In this document: piece after piece, positions 14,543-23,641 of the stretch | Layout of the letters: each line of letters opens with the position of its first letter | Numbering within the stretch: position 1 is the first letter of the stretch | IMG/VR virus record: IMGVR_UViG_3300028731_000007 | Location: 1-64,000 of that record | DNA from: a virus | Length of the DNA: 64,000 nucleotides | Strand: one strand, 5' to 3' | Position numbers and translations under genes: made by a program | The notes under the pieces: generated by a model | Databases searched by the model: none | The model's input: the letters and a program-made list of their open reading frames with translations, nothing else | Told to the model about the DNA's origin: nothing

Positions 14543-16804
14543 ATGAACGTAGTCCACAGTATCAGACTAAAAGACGTAGGTGTTTTTAAAGACGTCGAGC
14601 TTAAGGTAGAGCCTGGCATTACAGTTCTGTACGGACTGAACCGAAGTGGTGGACGAGCCTCAAAGAACTCGAATGGTGTGGGCAAGTCCCTGATTACCAG
14701 TTCTTTGGCTGATCTCTTGTACGAGGAGCCTATTGTTGGTGAAAAGTCTGATCGTATGCGTGTCGGTAGCCGTTATACGTCGTTCACCGATTATAGGGGA
14801 CGTAAAGTAGACTTGAGTCGAGTTATGAACGGGCGTTCCGAAAAGATTGGAATTTCTGTTGATGATAAAGAATTAAAGCTTAGGACGTCTACCTACAACA
14901 GACAGACCCTGAAAAAGCTGTGGCCTATTAGTCAAGAAGAATATCAGACCTACGTTCATATAGATGGTCGAATTCCACACCCCTTGGTCATGGGAAAAAG
15001 CGTTGAACGCAAAGCATTCTTTACTGCGTTCTTCGGCTTGGACAAAATGGATGCTGAACGCAAACTCTACACTGCTGAATTATCCAAATTATCCAAGATA
15101 AAATCTGCGTTCCAAGAATTAAGGACTGCTTACACTAAAGCAAAATTAGATTTATTGGACACCGAGGCAGAGACTCAAGTCACTGAGCTGGTCACCAAGT
15201 ACAGACAGCAACTAAAGAACGTACAGCAACGGTTCAATAAGGCACAAGACATATTGCGTTTACTGAACTTTGCGACATCCGCAAAGTCCCATATCTCTAC
15301 ATTGGCCAAGGCCTGTGGGGGGACTATAACGGAGGAAGAGGTTGAACGCTGTGTGTCAGATAATAAATGGGAATTGAAGAAAGCTACTTCCGACCTAGAA
15401 GACGCTGAGAACTGGACGCTATACCAACGCGAAACTTCGAACTACACAAAGGCTATCGAGAAATTAAGTAAGAGCACGAGAGCTAGGATAGAAAAATATG
15501 GAGTCAAGAAGGCCTTGACCCTGGCTAAAGCGAAGACCAAAGAGCGACGCGAACTTCTTCATAAATCAGAAGAACTAAGAGAAGAAATAGGCACCGCCAA
15601 ATATGCATTAGACCGATTAAAACTCGAACGCGTGATGAGACCTCAAGGGGAATTAGCTGATCTTGAAACAGCGCTTAGGTCCTACGTGCATCAGTTGGAA
15701 CATGCCTTACAGTTCAAGTCGGGTACGTGTGAAACTTGTGGGCAATCTGTGACAGTAAAAGACCCGAGGACCCTAGAGTCCAAGGTCACTAAATTGAGGT
15801 CGCAAATTGAACAGCATAGGACCTACACTGAGTTCAAGAAGGCCCAGGCAGAGAGAACTAAACTAACAGAGATTTTTACATCGGCTAGTGCTGAACTTGA
15901 AGAGGTAAAAGCTAAAAGTTTAGCATTAACTACATGGTCTTCTGTCTACGAAGAACTGATTGATCTTCCGTCCAAACCTTCTCCGTTTGAAGGCAAGAAA
16001 TTGCAGGCTGAGGTCATGCGCAGGGTCATGGCTGAATTAGTTGAGCGCAGATCCTTGTTCGATTATTTAGTGCCCCATCTAGAAACTATTCTTGAGTTCC
16101 AGGCATTGACCAAAGACGACTTGGAGTTGGCTACCCAAGTTGATGATATGTCAGAACGCATGAATCGGGTTCAAGAGCGGTTGGCTAAGGTTCAGGTCAA
16201 GCTTGAAGTGCATAAAACGGTGAAGACTCGTATCTCTGAAATGAGAACCCGTCTTGTATCAATGAAGCACGAATTAAAAGACGAACCGGCACTTAAGTTA
16301 TTAGTCCAAGGTTTCCAAGATAAGGTCATGAAGAAGATGGCTGTCGAGGCTATTGGTCAACGCTTAATGGCATTAGTCAACACTTATGCGGCAGCAGCCT
16401 TTCCTGAGAACTATAGGTTCGAGATTCAATGGGGTTCACAAGTCGATATCTTGGTTCATCGAAAATATGGCAAGCGTGTATTGACGTCAGATGTTCGAAA
16501 ACTCTCTGGTGCCGAATCTACAATATTTACACTGATATTGGTATGTGCACTTTTTGCTTTCGTTCCGTCACACAAACGCTGCAATCTTTTGATACTGGAT
16601 GAACCGAGTGCTCGTCTATCGAAAGAAATGACTGACGTACTGCAACACTTGCTTAAGGTCCTCAACAAATTCATACCTTCAATCATTGTTGTGACGCCTA
16701 AAAACGATGAAATTTTTGAGGGTGCCCGAGCACTCACAATTGTCAAACAGAATGGTTACGCAACAATTAGATCGGGTTTCCCTCATCAACAAACTAGCAA
16801 TTGA
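14543..16804 (+). CDS. SbcC/gp46-like recombination ATPase with zinc hook
   Basis: The protein has 753 residues. It is an SMC/Rad50-type ATPase of the recombination nuclease that resects DNA ends for phage recombination. Visible features are an N-terminal P-loop NSNGVGKS (42-49), two long coiled-coil arms, a central zinc-hook TCETCGQS (Cys 396 and 399), the ABC signature KLSGAEST (about 652-659) and Walker B LLILDEPS (about 681-688). The insert RSGGRAS just before the P-loop is unusual. The nuclease partner (gp47/SbcD) is not in the window. The stop overlaps the next gene's possible TTG start. Confidence 0.93.
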   Translation: MNVVHSIRLKDVGVFKDVELKVEPGITVLYGLNRSGGRASKNSNGVGKSLITSSLADLLYEEPIVGEKSDRMRVGSRYTSFTDYRGRKVDLSRVMNGRSEKIGISVDDKELKLRTSTYNRQTLKKLWPISQEEYQTYVHIDGRIPHPLVMGKSVERKAFFTAFFGLDKMDAERKLYTAELSKLSKIKSAFQELRTAYTKAKLDLLDTEAETQVTELVTKYRQQLKNVQQRFNKAQDILRLLNFATSAKSHISTLAKACGGTITEEEVERCVSDNKWELKKATSDLEDAENWTLYQRETSNYTKAIEKLSKSTRARIEKYGVKKALTLAKAKTKERRELLHKSEELREEIGTAKYALDRLKLERVMRPQGELADLETALRSYVHQLEHALQFKSGTCETCGQSVTVKDPRTLESKVTKLRSQIEQHRTYTEFKKAQAERTKLTEIFTSASAELEEVKAKSLALTTWSSVYEELIDLPSKPSPFEGKKLQAEVMRRVMAELVERRSLFDYLVPHLETILEFQALTKDDLELATQVDDMSERMNRVQERLAKVQVKLEVHKTVKTRISEMRTRLVSMKHELKDEPALKLLVQGFQDKVMKKMAVEAIGQRLMALVNTYAAAAFPENYRFEIQWGSQVDILVHRKYGKRVLTSDVRKLSGAESTIFTLILVCALFAFVPSHKRCNLLILDEPSARLSKEMTDVLQHLLKVLNKFIPSIIVVTPKNDEIFEGARALTIVKQNGYATIRSGFPHQQTSN

Positions 16805-16809
16805 AAACT

Positions 16810-17541
16810 ATGACTATACTTGGAGCATTCGGAGTTGTTCATCTATCACCATTAGAGGTGGTTCAGGCCCTAACCGAATTAAGAACCTCATATACGTTGG
16901 TCAGCCGTGAACGTAATTTGAAGGTCCATACTTCAGATGGACTATGCGAGGCACAACCGGCATGGCCTATTGTCATTGACTCATTAAAGGCTCTCAATAA
17001 AGTCAGAGGTGTTCCTCATGATCGGCATGTCTACCTGATAGTTGATAGCAGGGCTGCACTTTCACATACCAACGTTGATAAAACGCTGTGGCCCGAATCA
17101 GGGACTCAAGCTGAGTTCAGGACTAATCTTAAAAAAGCGTTGAGATTAGCGGCTAAGTCTACATATGAATGGCGGCTAGTCAACAGTGAACCCTCGATTA
17201 CGGAGTATGTGAATTCAGCGACGAAGCCCTCATTCTTGAACTTCATTCAGACAGAGCTATACAAGATCACGAACTATCAATTGCGTAAAGAGGTACAGGG
17301 GCTAACCATTGCCTATTTGGCGGGGGCACTGCCTATCTCTGTACTGAGGCGTCGTATCAAGAGCAGTCATAAATTAACTGCTCTTGGGACCTATGTTCTT
17401 TCTGACAAGGCCAAACAGTTGAAGGACGCAATAGCTATGCTGAAGACCACGTCTATGGAACAGGTAGTCAAATCCACGGGTTTCCAGCAGTTTGAACTAA
17501 TGTATGTGACAACCAGTCACGCTAAGTCCAGTTTGAAATAG
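16810..17541 (+). CDS. Hypothetical replication-cluster protein (243 aa)
   Basis: Not recognised. I chose ATG 16810; a TTG at 16801 overlapping the preceding stop (TTGA) is an alternative. The N-terminal half is alpha/beta (MTILGAFGVVHLSPLEVVQAL, then RHVYLIVDSRAAL). The C-terminal half is helical and basic (RRRIKSSHKLTALGTYVLSDK). Its place between the SbcC-like gene and the clamp suggests a role in replication or recombination. A divergent clamp-loader small subunit is one possibility, without sequence support. Confidence 0.6.
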   Translation: MTILGAFGVVHLSPLEVVQALTELRTSYTLVSRERNLKVHTSDGLCEAQPAWPIVIDSLKALNKVRGVPHDRHVYLIVDSRAALSHTNVDKTLWPESGTQAEFRTNLKKALRLAAKSTYEWRLVNSEPSITEYVNSATKPSFLNFIQTELYKITNYQLRKEVQGLTIAYLAGALPISVLRRRIKSSHKLTALGTYVLSDKAKQLKDAIAMLKTTSMEQVVKSTGFQQFELMYVTTSHAKSSLK

Positions 17542-17588
17542 ACAATTTTATAAAGTAAGTCGACAATTCAATCTGGAGTTATAAAAGC

Positions 17589-17963
17589 ATGACTTCCTAT
17601 ATCCGGCTGTACTTGGTTCCCACACAACCGACAGCTACTCAGCAAGTGATAGACGTAGATTCAACCCTATTGGTCTTGTCCCAAGGTCAGTTTTTACCTG
17701 TTCAAAGTGCACCTACTTTGACTCTAGTAGGGACACCTACCAGTTCTAGTTTTGATCCGTTCACCAGTGCGCAACTAGCTTTAACAATTAGTACGGAGCA
17801 GACTCAAGAAATAAAAGTATGTTGGCGAGAACCTGTAGGCACCGATCAGTTTCCTAATGAAGATGTGATCACAGAAGTTGACCCGAGTGGTGGAACCTGT
17901 GTTTGCGGCATAACCTGCAACGGCACTGACTTCGCCTATGTTATGGTCCAAAACGTAGCCTAA
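17589..17963 (+). CDS. Virion-like hypothetical protein (124 aa)
   Basis: The protein is rich in Thr, Ser, Pro and Val with little charge (LYLVPTQPTATQQVIDVDST, then LTLVGTPTSSSFDPFTSAQL) and resembles beta-sandwich structural proteins rather than replication factors. Three cysteines cluster near the C-terminus (GGTCVCGITCNG). GGAG precedes ATG 17589. It is followed after 18 nt by another virion-like gene. Its location inside the replication cluster is unusual. Function unknown. Confidence 0.62.
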   Translation: MTSYIRLYLVPTQPTATQQVIDVDSTLLVLSQGQFLPVQSAPTLTLVGTPTSSSFDPFTSAQLALTISTEQTQEIKVCWREPVGTDQFPNEDVITEVDPSGGTCVCGITCNGTDFAYVMVQNVA

Positions 17964-17981
17964 ATTTAAAAGGATTTTCAA

Positions 17982-18824
17982 ATGTCGAGTAATCAATATG
18001 GGCTTCCCTTGGCTAAGCCTATTACCCAGTCAATACTTCCCATCGTTATGCCTGATGGTCGGCTTTACGGGTTTTATCCAATTAGCGAGCACACATTCAC
18101 AGGTACTGAAACTTCATTTGCACTAAGTCAAGGCTCGGTTCCTATCACCACTGTAACGTTGGCACCAAAAGTTTATACCAATGTTTATGATGAACAGCGT
18201 GTTGAACAATACATGGCAGCTCAATGGCCGTCCAATACTGAAGGTGTGTTCCCTTGGCGCGGTTACGAAGAACTGGTAACCGTTGACCAGCCACAGAATA
18301 TTGGGACTTATAGCTGGTGGTCAATGCCTGTCAATCACATCATGAAGCACTTCGGGCGCGGTATCCTGTGGAACGCCTTAATGTTCAACATGAATCAAAC
18401 ACCGTTTGTGCCTACACCTCCGGAGCCGCCTGTCGTGACTACACCCCAAGTTCTCCAATGGGCGACGTCCCTTAATCAACAGGCTTTTAGTCAAGACTGT
18501 GCGTTTATCGACTTTAACTGGGTGAATCTGTTTCAAGCCGTGATTGTGAGCGATCCAAGCCAAGAAGGTAACGGCGTGGTGCCCATGTCTATCTCGACGG
18601 TTAGCAACCCCACTGGCGGCTATTTTAAGGCCTCTGTGGTGACCGGGGCGACCGTAGGTCAAACTATTTATCCGGGTGGTGGCGCGGTCTTTAATACCGT
18701 GCGTATTTTGCGCCTTCAAGATCCACCGGCTGGCACCTACACGTTCAACTTCAACATCACGTACACGTTGAACGGCAGCAACACAATGAACGTGCCAGCA
18801 GTCTTGACCTTAACTGTTGTGTAA
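17982..18824 (+). CDS. Virion-like protein with C-terminal Ig-like segment (280 aa)
   Basis: AAAAGGA precedes ATG 17982. The N-terminal part is rich in aromatic and small residues (GLPLAKPITQSILPIVMPDG, then YSWWSMPVNHIMKHFGRGIL). A Pro-rich linker (FVPTPPEPPVVTTP) leads to a beta-rich C-terminal domain ending AGTYTFNFNITYTLNGSN and VPAVLTLTVV, which reads like an Ig fold. The composition suggests a capsid decoration or tail-associated protein, or a secreted protein. No enzyme motif is visible. Confidence 0.62.
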   Translation: MSSNQYGLPLAKPITQSILPIVMPDGRLYGFYPISEHTFTGTETSFALSQGSVPITTVTLAPKVYTNVYDEQRVEQYMAAQWPSNTEGVFPWRGYEELVTVDQPQNIGTYSWWSMPVNHIMKHFGRGILWNALMFNMNQTPFVPTPPEPPVVTTPQVLQWATSLNQQAFSQDCAFIDFNWVNLFQAVIVSDPSQEGNGVVPMSISTVSNPTGGYFKASVVTGATVGQTIYPGGGAVFNTVRILRLQDPPAGTYTFNFNITYTLNGSNTMNVPAVLTLTVV

Positions 18825-18825
18825 C

Positions 18826-18834
18826 TAGTAAATA
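18826..18834 (+). promoter_or_regulatory. TAGTAAATA promoter-like motif
   Basis: It lies 32 nt before the sliding-clamp start, directly after the stop of the preceding gene. The 14-mer ACTAGTAAATAGAC recurs at 21316-21329 inside a gene. Confidence 0.5.
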
Positions 18835-18866
18835 GACTATAACGAAAACAACAAAGCCCCTTCCCG

Positions 18867-19937
18867 ATGAACGCAACTATAGATTCAGATCTGATTCAAG
18901 AAGCACTGAGGGTAGCTCTACGTTTGAGTCCTCCAAGCTCAGGTAACGTAACCCTAAATTCGGATGGCACCAAACTATTTCTAATCTCTAGTGCTGAACT
19001 CAGCCGGTGCCGAGTTCTAGTTCCATGCGTCCTTGAGGGTGAAGCCTTATTCGCGATTCCAACAGCCGCGATTCAAGCTTCGGTCAAGGGCCGCAAGGAA
19101 CTGTCAATTGTCTACGACAAGACTGTGCTCAATATAAAAAGTGGGCGATACAAAGCACAGTTGGCAACCGTAGACGCCATTCAAATGGACGAGGGTGACG
19201 AGAAAGCAGCCGACATTAAGACGTGGGTCATTACAGCGGAACAGCTTGAATGGTTAAGAACTGCTGTTGCTGCTGTAGCATTAAAGCCAACGGCTAATGT
19301 CACGGCATTCATGCCGGTCTCCATCAAGTTGGGCCCCAAATATGCGTTTGTTGCGTGCTACGATGAACAACACATGGCATTTGCTTTTGATCGATCAATG
19401 AAAGGTGACTTGGAAGTTACTATTCCATTGGATACGTTGACCGCTGTCTTAGACACATTCAAGAACCTAAGTTGTAAACTGCAGGTCACGCCATCGGCCC
19501 TCCACGTTCGAAATAAATTGGTTAGCGTCCAACTAGCACTTCCGTCTATGGAAGATCAGAAGATCAACGGGTCTGATGTATTAGAGAAGTCAAAAGAAGT
19601 ACTCAAGGTTGATGGACAGTCCATTATATTCGTCAAGAAAGACGTTTTGATATTCTTGGATAATGCCAGAGCCGTTGCAGAAAAAAGTCGAATGGAACTT
19701 AAGGTTAGTACCGAAGTTGGAAAACTAGGACTATCCGTTACAACAGGTCAGGGGCGCGCACAGGCTACGATCAAGGCTAACACAAAGGCAGAAACCAGTT
19801 TCAAAGTAGACTTTGAATTCTTCGAGGAAGCGGTCCGCAAGTGCACGGATGATATCCAGATGAAGGTAGTAGGTTCAGACTTTCTTTCGTTTGTGGGCAA
19901 GAACGCTACCATCCTTGTAGCCTTAAACGAGGACTAA
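18867..19937 (+). CDS. DNA polymerase sliding clamp (beta/DnaN-size)
   Basis: The protein has 356 residues, the length of bacterial beta clamps (about 366) rather than T4 gp45 (about 228). The pattern is repeated clamp-like modules of beta strands with amphipathic helices (for example LEGEALFAIPTAAIQASVKG, MKGDLEVTIPLDTLTAVLDT, TSFKVDFEFFEEAVRKC). The ending with DFLSFVGKNATILVALNED is the usual last-strand arrangement of clamps. The clamp-loader gene in the same operon supports the assignment. Primary-sequence similarity is low, so a fold prediction would settle it. Confidence 0.68.
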   Translation: MNATIDSDLIQEALRVALRLSPPSSGNVTLNSDGTKLFLISSAELSRCRVLVPCVLEGEALFAIPTAAIQASVKGRKELSIVYDKTVLNIKSGRYKAQLATVDAIQMDEGDEKAADIKTWVITAEQLEWLRTAVAAVALKPTANVTAFMPVSIKLGPKYAFVACYDEQHMAFAFDRSMKGDLEVTIPLDTLTAVLDTFKNLSCKLQVTPSALHVRNKLVSVQLALPSMEDQKINGSDVLEKSKEVLKVDGQSIIFVKKDVLIFLDNARAVAEKSRMELKVSTEVGKLGLSVTTGQGRAQATIKANTKAETSFKVDFEFFEEAVRKCTDDIQMKVVGSDFLSFVGKNATILVALNED

Positions 19938-19942
19938 TTGAC

Positions 19943-20356
19943 ATGGCGCGAACTAAAGTTAAGGACGAAGAACCGACAGTCCCCATCAAGATGTTGCTGG
20001 ATGTTGAGCCTGGGCTTTTCTACGAAGTTGGGGATGCCCATCTAACGTTCTTCAGAGAAGAGAAGGCAACTACATTTTGGTTGGGTCCTAAAATTCCATT
20101 AGCCTGTATGTTCGAGGCCCATTGGATTGTTCTGGACGGTGAACGAGTGGGTTTGCACTTTGTTACCCAGTTCCAGGTAACCAATGGTGGAGGCTATCTT
20201 TTAGGATACCTGAATAAAGGACGAGGAAAGGCCTCCAAAGTAGAAGTGCTCTTGAAGTCTAAGAACATCGTCATCTACTCGTTTCCCAATAGAGGGGCGC
20301 TAATTATTGCCTGCAAGATTGGGCCTGATGTACTTACAATCTTCGAAGAGCAGTAA
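19943..20356 (+). CDS. Hypothetical protein (137 aa)
   Basis: Not recognised. It is a soluble, mostly beta protein (MLLDVEPGLFYEVGDAHLTF, then HWIVLDGERVGLHFVTQFQV) that starts 6 nt after the clamp stop, so it is translated in the same operon. No catalytic motif is visible. Confidence 0.62.
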   Translation: MARTKVKDEEPTVPIKMLLDVEPGLFYEVGDAHLTFFREEKATTFWLGPKIPLACMFEAHWIVLDGERVGLHFVTQFQVTNGGGYLLGYLNKGRGKASKVEVLLKSKNIVIYSFPNRGALIIACKIGPDVLTIFEEQ

Positions 20357-20375
20357 TTCTAAACTGGAATTAATA

Positions 20376-20924
20376 ATGGCTAAGACCGAAGAATTCGATC
20401 TGCAAGACTTACTAGCTGAAATTCGTAACGATCCAAGTTTTACCAAGTTCAAGCGTGTGGTCAGAATTACAGGCACGCGCCTGAACCTAGAAAAAGATAG
20501 AGAAGAAGCACTAGCTAGTCATGCAGCACGGACCAGCAGAACATTACACGGTTCAAAACGATATTCCCCAAAAGACTTGATTGATGCAACGCTTACTGAT
20601 GGACGGACACGTAGTCGATTAGTAGAAATCAGGGTGAAGGCCTCAAATCATATTGAGCTTTTAGAAGATGCCTGTGATGCAATCAAACATCATTTGTTCA
20701 CCGAGTACCACGAACAGTTAAAAGCGTTTTCTACTGTTGATCAACGATCAGCTCTAGTCAAAAGAGTCCAACGAGTAGCCCTAAACATGGTGGCTGAAGG
20801 TCGGACCCTGCTCGATCTATTGGACCAGATCATCAAGGACATCGACCAGAACGGACATAGCTTACGTAATTCTATGGAGCTTTTAAAGTTGCTCGACGGG
20901 GCTAAGAGTGGAGTCGTTATATGA
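20376..20924 (+). CDS. Helical hypothetical protein (182 aa)
   Basis: Not recognised. ATG 20376 lies downstream of the previous stop; an upstream in-frame codon would overlap that gene by about 50 nt. The protein is almost entirely helical and charged, with IELLEDACDAIKHHLFTEYH and LLDLLDQIIKDIDQNG. Its size, charge and position between the clamp and a UvsW-like helicase would fit a recombination mediator or accessory factor, but no family signature is visible. Confidence 0.62.
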   Translation: MAKTEEFDLQDLLAEIRNDPSFTKFKRVVRITGTRLNLEKDREEALASHAARTSRTLHGSKRYSPKDLIDATLTDGRTRSRLVEIRVKASNHIELLEDACDAIKHHLFTEYHEQLKAFSTVDQRSALVKRVQRVALNMVAEGRTLLDLLDQIIKDIDQNGHSLRNSMELLKLLDGAKSGVVI

Positions 20925-21397
20925 CAACAGAAACGATAAGAGTTCCTGATCTACGAAACTTCTTCAATGACATGGGGTATCTAGGAATTAGTCAGGAAGT
21001 TTCTAGTTTGTGGACCTATTATGAACGGGCAGTAAACGACGTAACTTATCAAGAATTGCGATTGGTGGGTAACTCTGTAATTATCCAACAGGCGTCCGAT
21101 CAATTTGGACTATCCGTTCTAGCCTTACAAACAAATGAGTTACGAGTCTACGAGCATGCAGCATTTATGCTGGCTCAGGCCCTACCCTATTTCGTGCGTG
21201 GCTCCTCTGTTCTGCACCTTCATTTTCTAGGCACCGGTTACCAAGCATTTATAGGATTGGACCTGAGTCTATTAGGCCTGCAAGCAGAATTGATAAAGTT
21301 GGAAGGATCGTTAGAACTAGTAAATAGACATGGAGTACCCTACGACAAAGAAATATCCAAAGTCACAGGTGCTCTAGTTAAGGTAAAAGGAAAATAA
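20921..21397 (+). CDS. Hypothetical protein (158 aa)
   Basis: Not recognised. It overlaps the preceding gene by ATGA (20921-20924). The sequence is mixed helical (VPDLRNFFNDMGYLGISQEV, then FMLAQALPYFVRGSSVLHLH). A TAGTAAATA word lies within the coding sequence at 21318-21326, 72 nt before the next gene, where it could be an internal promoter or chance. Confidence 0.6.
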   Translation: MTTETIRVPDLRNFFNDMGYLGISQEVSSLWTYYERAVNDVTYQELRLVGNSVIIQQASDQFGLSVLALQTNELRVYEHAAFMLAQALPYFVRGSSVLHLHFLGTGYQAFIGLDLSLLGLQAELIKLEGSLELVNRHGVPYDKEISKVTGALVKVKGK

Positions 21398-21398
21398 A

Positions 21399-21893
21399 AT
21401 GAACAATAATTATTTGGTAGCTACAGCACCTTCATTGTCATCAGCTACGGTTGATGCCTCGGGATCTCGCCATTTCGTTTTGATAGACCTGGGTGAGTTA
21501 GGTCCCTGGTCCCTTGCTTCTTTAGCTGTCAATCAAAAATTGAATATCCGGACCTTGTCACTAAACCCTAAATACGACTATTCAACTGATATTTCCGCAG
21601 ACGAAGGTTCAGCTATCGTTAAATTTCTCGTGTCTATGGTTGCTCAATTCGGTAAAGCCCCGTTGATTATTACCGGCAGTCCGGCCGTGACCCTAGCCTT
21701 GGCACTAACTGTGCAGTATGCAACAAACAACCCAGACTTGAAGAACCTGAACATCGTATTAACGGCCGAAGTCGATCCTCAGTCCCAGTCAAATGTGGCG
21801 GTCAACCGTGTATCCTTGAGTAATAGTGAAATATCTGGAATATCTGCTTTGGGGTCGCCCACGAGTTTAAATCTAGCTTTCACCAGCGTTTGA
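21399..21893 (+). CDS. Hypothetical protein (164 aa)
   Basis: Not recognised. AAAAGGA precedes ATG 21399. The sequence alternates beta strands and helices, with HFVLIDLGELGPWSLASLAV and APLIITGSPAVTLALALTVQ, which suggests an alpha/beta fold. It has no Walker or catalytic motif. It lies immediately upstream of the UvsW-like helicase. Confidence 0.6.
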   Translation: MNNNYLVATAPSLSSATVDASGSRHFVLIDLGELGPWSLASLAVNQKLNIRTLSLNPKYDYSTDISADEGSAIVKFLVSMVAQFGKAPLIITGSPAVTLALALTVQYATNNPDLKNLNIVLTAEVDPQSQSNVAVNRVSLSNSEISGISALGSPTSLNLAFTSV

Positions 21894-21899
21894 TGTGAT

Positions 21900-23435
21900 A
21901 TGACAGGCACTATCACCATCCATGCACGAGAGGCATTCTTCATCAAGAAACAGGATATTAGTCCTAAAATAAGATCAACGTTGATCGACAAATATCGTCA
22001 CATGTTTTATGAGGTTAAAGCCTGCAAAAAATGCGAGTTCTATGAAGAAAGATTGGCTGACGAGAAACAGCATCTTGAGGTCTGTGACAATTGTGCAGCT
22101 TTCAAGGGTGGCGCGGAACTGGCAACAGAAGTTAAGGTAGGTAAGAATTCGTATATCCGAACACCTCTGGGCAATCCTGGGCCTTTAAAATCGGTGCTGG
22201 ACCATCAAGAAATTAAGTACAAGTTCAAGTCCCATTTTCCGGATAAAAAGTTTAGTACCCCTATTAAGTTCACTGGGACTTTGAGAGACTATCAACCAGA
22301 GGCCGTTGAGGCCATGGTTAAAAAGAAGCGAGGCGTAGTAAAATCCAGGGCGCGTACAGGGAAGACGGTAATGAGTTGTGCCGCCATTTGTAGAATTGGC
22401 AAAAAAACAATTATCATGGCGTCTCAACGTGAATGGCTTTTAGGTTTTCAAGAAACATTCATCGGGTCAAAAACACAGAAAGCCTTAACTGACTGCAACC
22501 CCGATAAGATAGGTTTTGCACGCAAGATCGAGGACTTCAAAAAATACGACGTTTGTTTGGTAACGGTTCAGACTTTCTACAGTGAAGGTGGACAGCGCTT
22601 GCTAAGAAAGATTCGTGACATGTTTTCAGTTTTAGTCTGTGACGAGGTACACACAGCAGCTGCCTCCAAATATGCCTCAGTTATTTCCAAACTTAATTGT
22701 GGCTGGAAGATAGGTCTTTCTGCGACACCCTCAAGGAAAGATTTTAAATTTTCGTTGGTACGTGATTTGATGGGGCCAAATATCGCCGACCTTAAGGTTG
22801 CGCGGTTAAGGCCCCATGTTCGTTTGATACGTACCGAATATGTGAAGAAAGGGAAGGGACAACAATTGTGGCCTTATATTGTTGGATCCTTAGAAAAAGA
22901 TCCGAAACGTTTAAAGCTTATTGCCAAATGGGCCTTGCAGGACGTCAAGAACGGGCACATGGTACTCATACCTTTTGCCCAAGTAGCGCCCATTAAAGCC
23001 CTCGTAGCGGCTATCAACACGATGGCTGGTAAGACCGTGGCCTACCCATTCTATGGGGGCCTTAAAAAGGCGGATAGGGATAAGTACATTGAAGGTGCGC
23101 GTCGGTACACTCACAAAATATTGGTGGGTAACATCAAACTCCTGTCCACCGGTACCAACATTCCCAGGGCCAGTTGTTTGTATGAGTCTACACTTTCTAG
23201 TAATATGGAAAATGCTGAACAGCGGGTGTCTCGTATTCTCACACCTATGGACGGCAAGATCACACCTATTCTCCGTATCTTTTTGGATGATGCTCATGTT
23301 AGACGTGCGTGCTTAAGGACCGAATGGTTTGGGTGTATCAAGCCCATGTTCAAGCCCGTCATTTCAGAAAAAGACACAGAAATCCTGAAGGCTTATTTTG
23401 CTGACAAAGACCGGGTCCCCAAGGTGGAATGGTAG
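21900..23435 (+). CDS. UvsW-like SF2 DNA helicase
   Basis: The protein has 511 residues. In T4, UvsW unwinds branched DNA and R-loops and helps recombination-dependent replication. Here the motifs are: Q-region TLRDYQPEAV, Walker A SRARTGKT (about 148-155), DEVH box VCDEVHTA (about 247), motif III LSATPS (about 274), and C-terminal motifs with GNIKLLSTGTNIPRAS and NAEQRVSRI. An N-terminal CKKC...CDNC pair (Cys 42, 45, 62, 65) looks like a zinc ribbon. Confidence 0.9.
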   Translation: MTGTITIHAREAFFIKKQDISPKIRSTLIDKYRHMFYEVKACKKCEFYEERLADEKQHLEVCDNCAAFKGGAELATEVKVGKNSYIRTPLGNPGPLKSVLDHQEIKYKFKSHFPDKKFSTPIKFTGTLRDYQPEAVEAMVKKKRGVVKSRARTGKTVMSCAAICRIGKKTIIMASQREWLLGFQETFIGSKTQKALTDCNPDKIGFARKIEDFKKYDVCLVTVQTFYSEGGQRLLRKIRDMFSVLVCDEVHTAAASKYASVISKLNCGWKIGLSATPSRKDFKFSLVRDLMGPNIADLKVARLRPHVRLIRTEYVKKGKGQQLWPYIVGSLEKDPKRLKLIAKWALQDVKNGHMVLIPFAQVAPIKALVAAINTMAGKTVAYPFYGGLKKADRDKYIEGARRYTHKILVGNIKLLSTGTNIPRASCLYESTLSSNMENAEQRVSRILTPMDGKITPILRIFLDDAHVRRACLRTEWFGCIKPMFKPVISEKDTEILKAYFADKDRVPKVEW

Positions 23436-23443
23436 CTTACGGC

Positions 23444-23452
23444 TAGTAAATA
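23444..23452 (+). promoter_or_regulatory. TAGTAAATA promoter-like motif
   Basis: It lies 27 nt before the ATG at 23480, after the helicase stop. Confidence 0.5.
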
Positions 23453-23479
23453 AGTATAGAACTATCAACGAGACGAACT

Positions 23480-23641
23480 ATGTTTTTTACAACTGTCCAA
23501 TCGCCTATTACGTACAACCCAACTGAGGCCTCCCTATCTTTGTTAAAAGGCCTTCATCTTCTGTACCCACATATGATGAATGAAGATCAAACTATGTTCT
23601 ACGCACCTAATGGACATAGTTTGGAGGTGAGGCTTCAATGA
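23480..23641 (+). CDS. Very small hypothetical protein (53 aa)
   Basis: ATG 23480 opens a 54-codon frame (MFFTTVQSPITYNPTEASLS and onward) that ends in TGA overlapping the next gene's ATG (ATGA at 23638). The coupled overlap, the upstream promoter-like motif and the GGAGGTGAGG for the next gene embedded in its 3' end support a real gene. No function can be assigned. Confidence 0.55.
   Translation: MFFTTVQSPITYNPTEASLSLLKGLHLLYPHMMNEDQTMFYAPNGHSLEVRLQ

Noticed and set aside
18867-18950. AAxRL-like words in replication proteins (VALRLSPP in the clamp, KKALRLAAKS at 16810-17541)
   Set aside because: They sit in ordinary helices of non-virion proteins, without the [VI]xAAxRL context; they show that weak matches alone are not enough.
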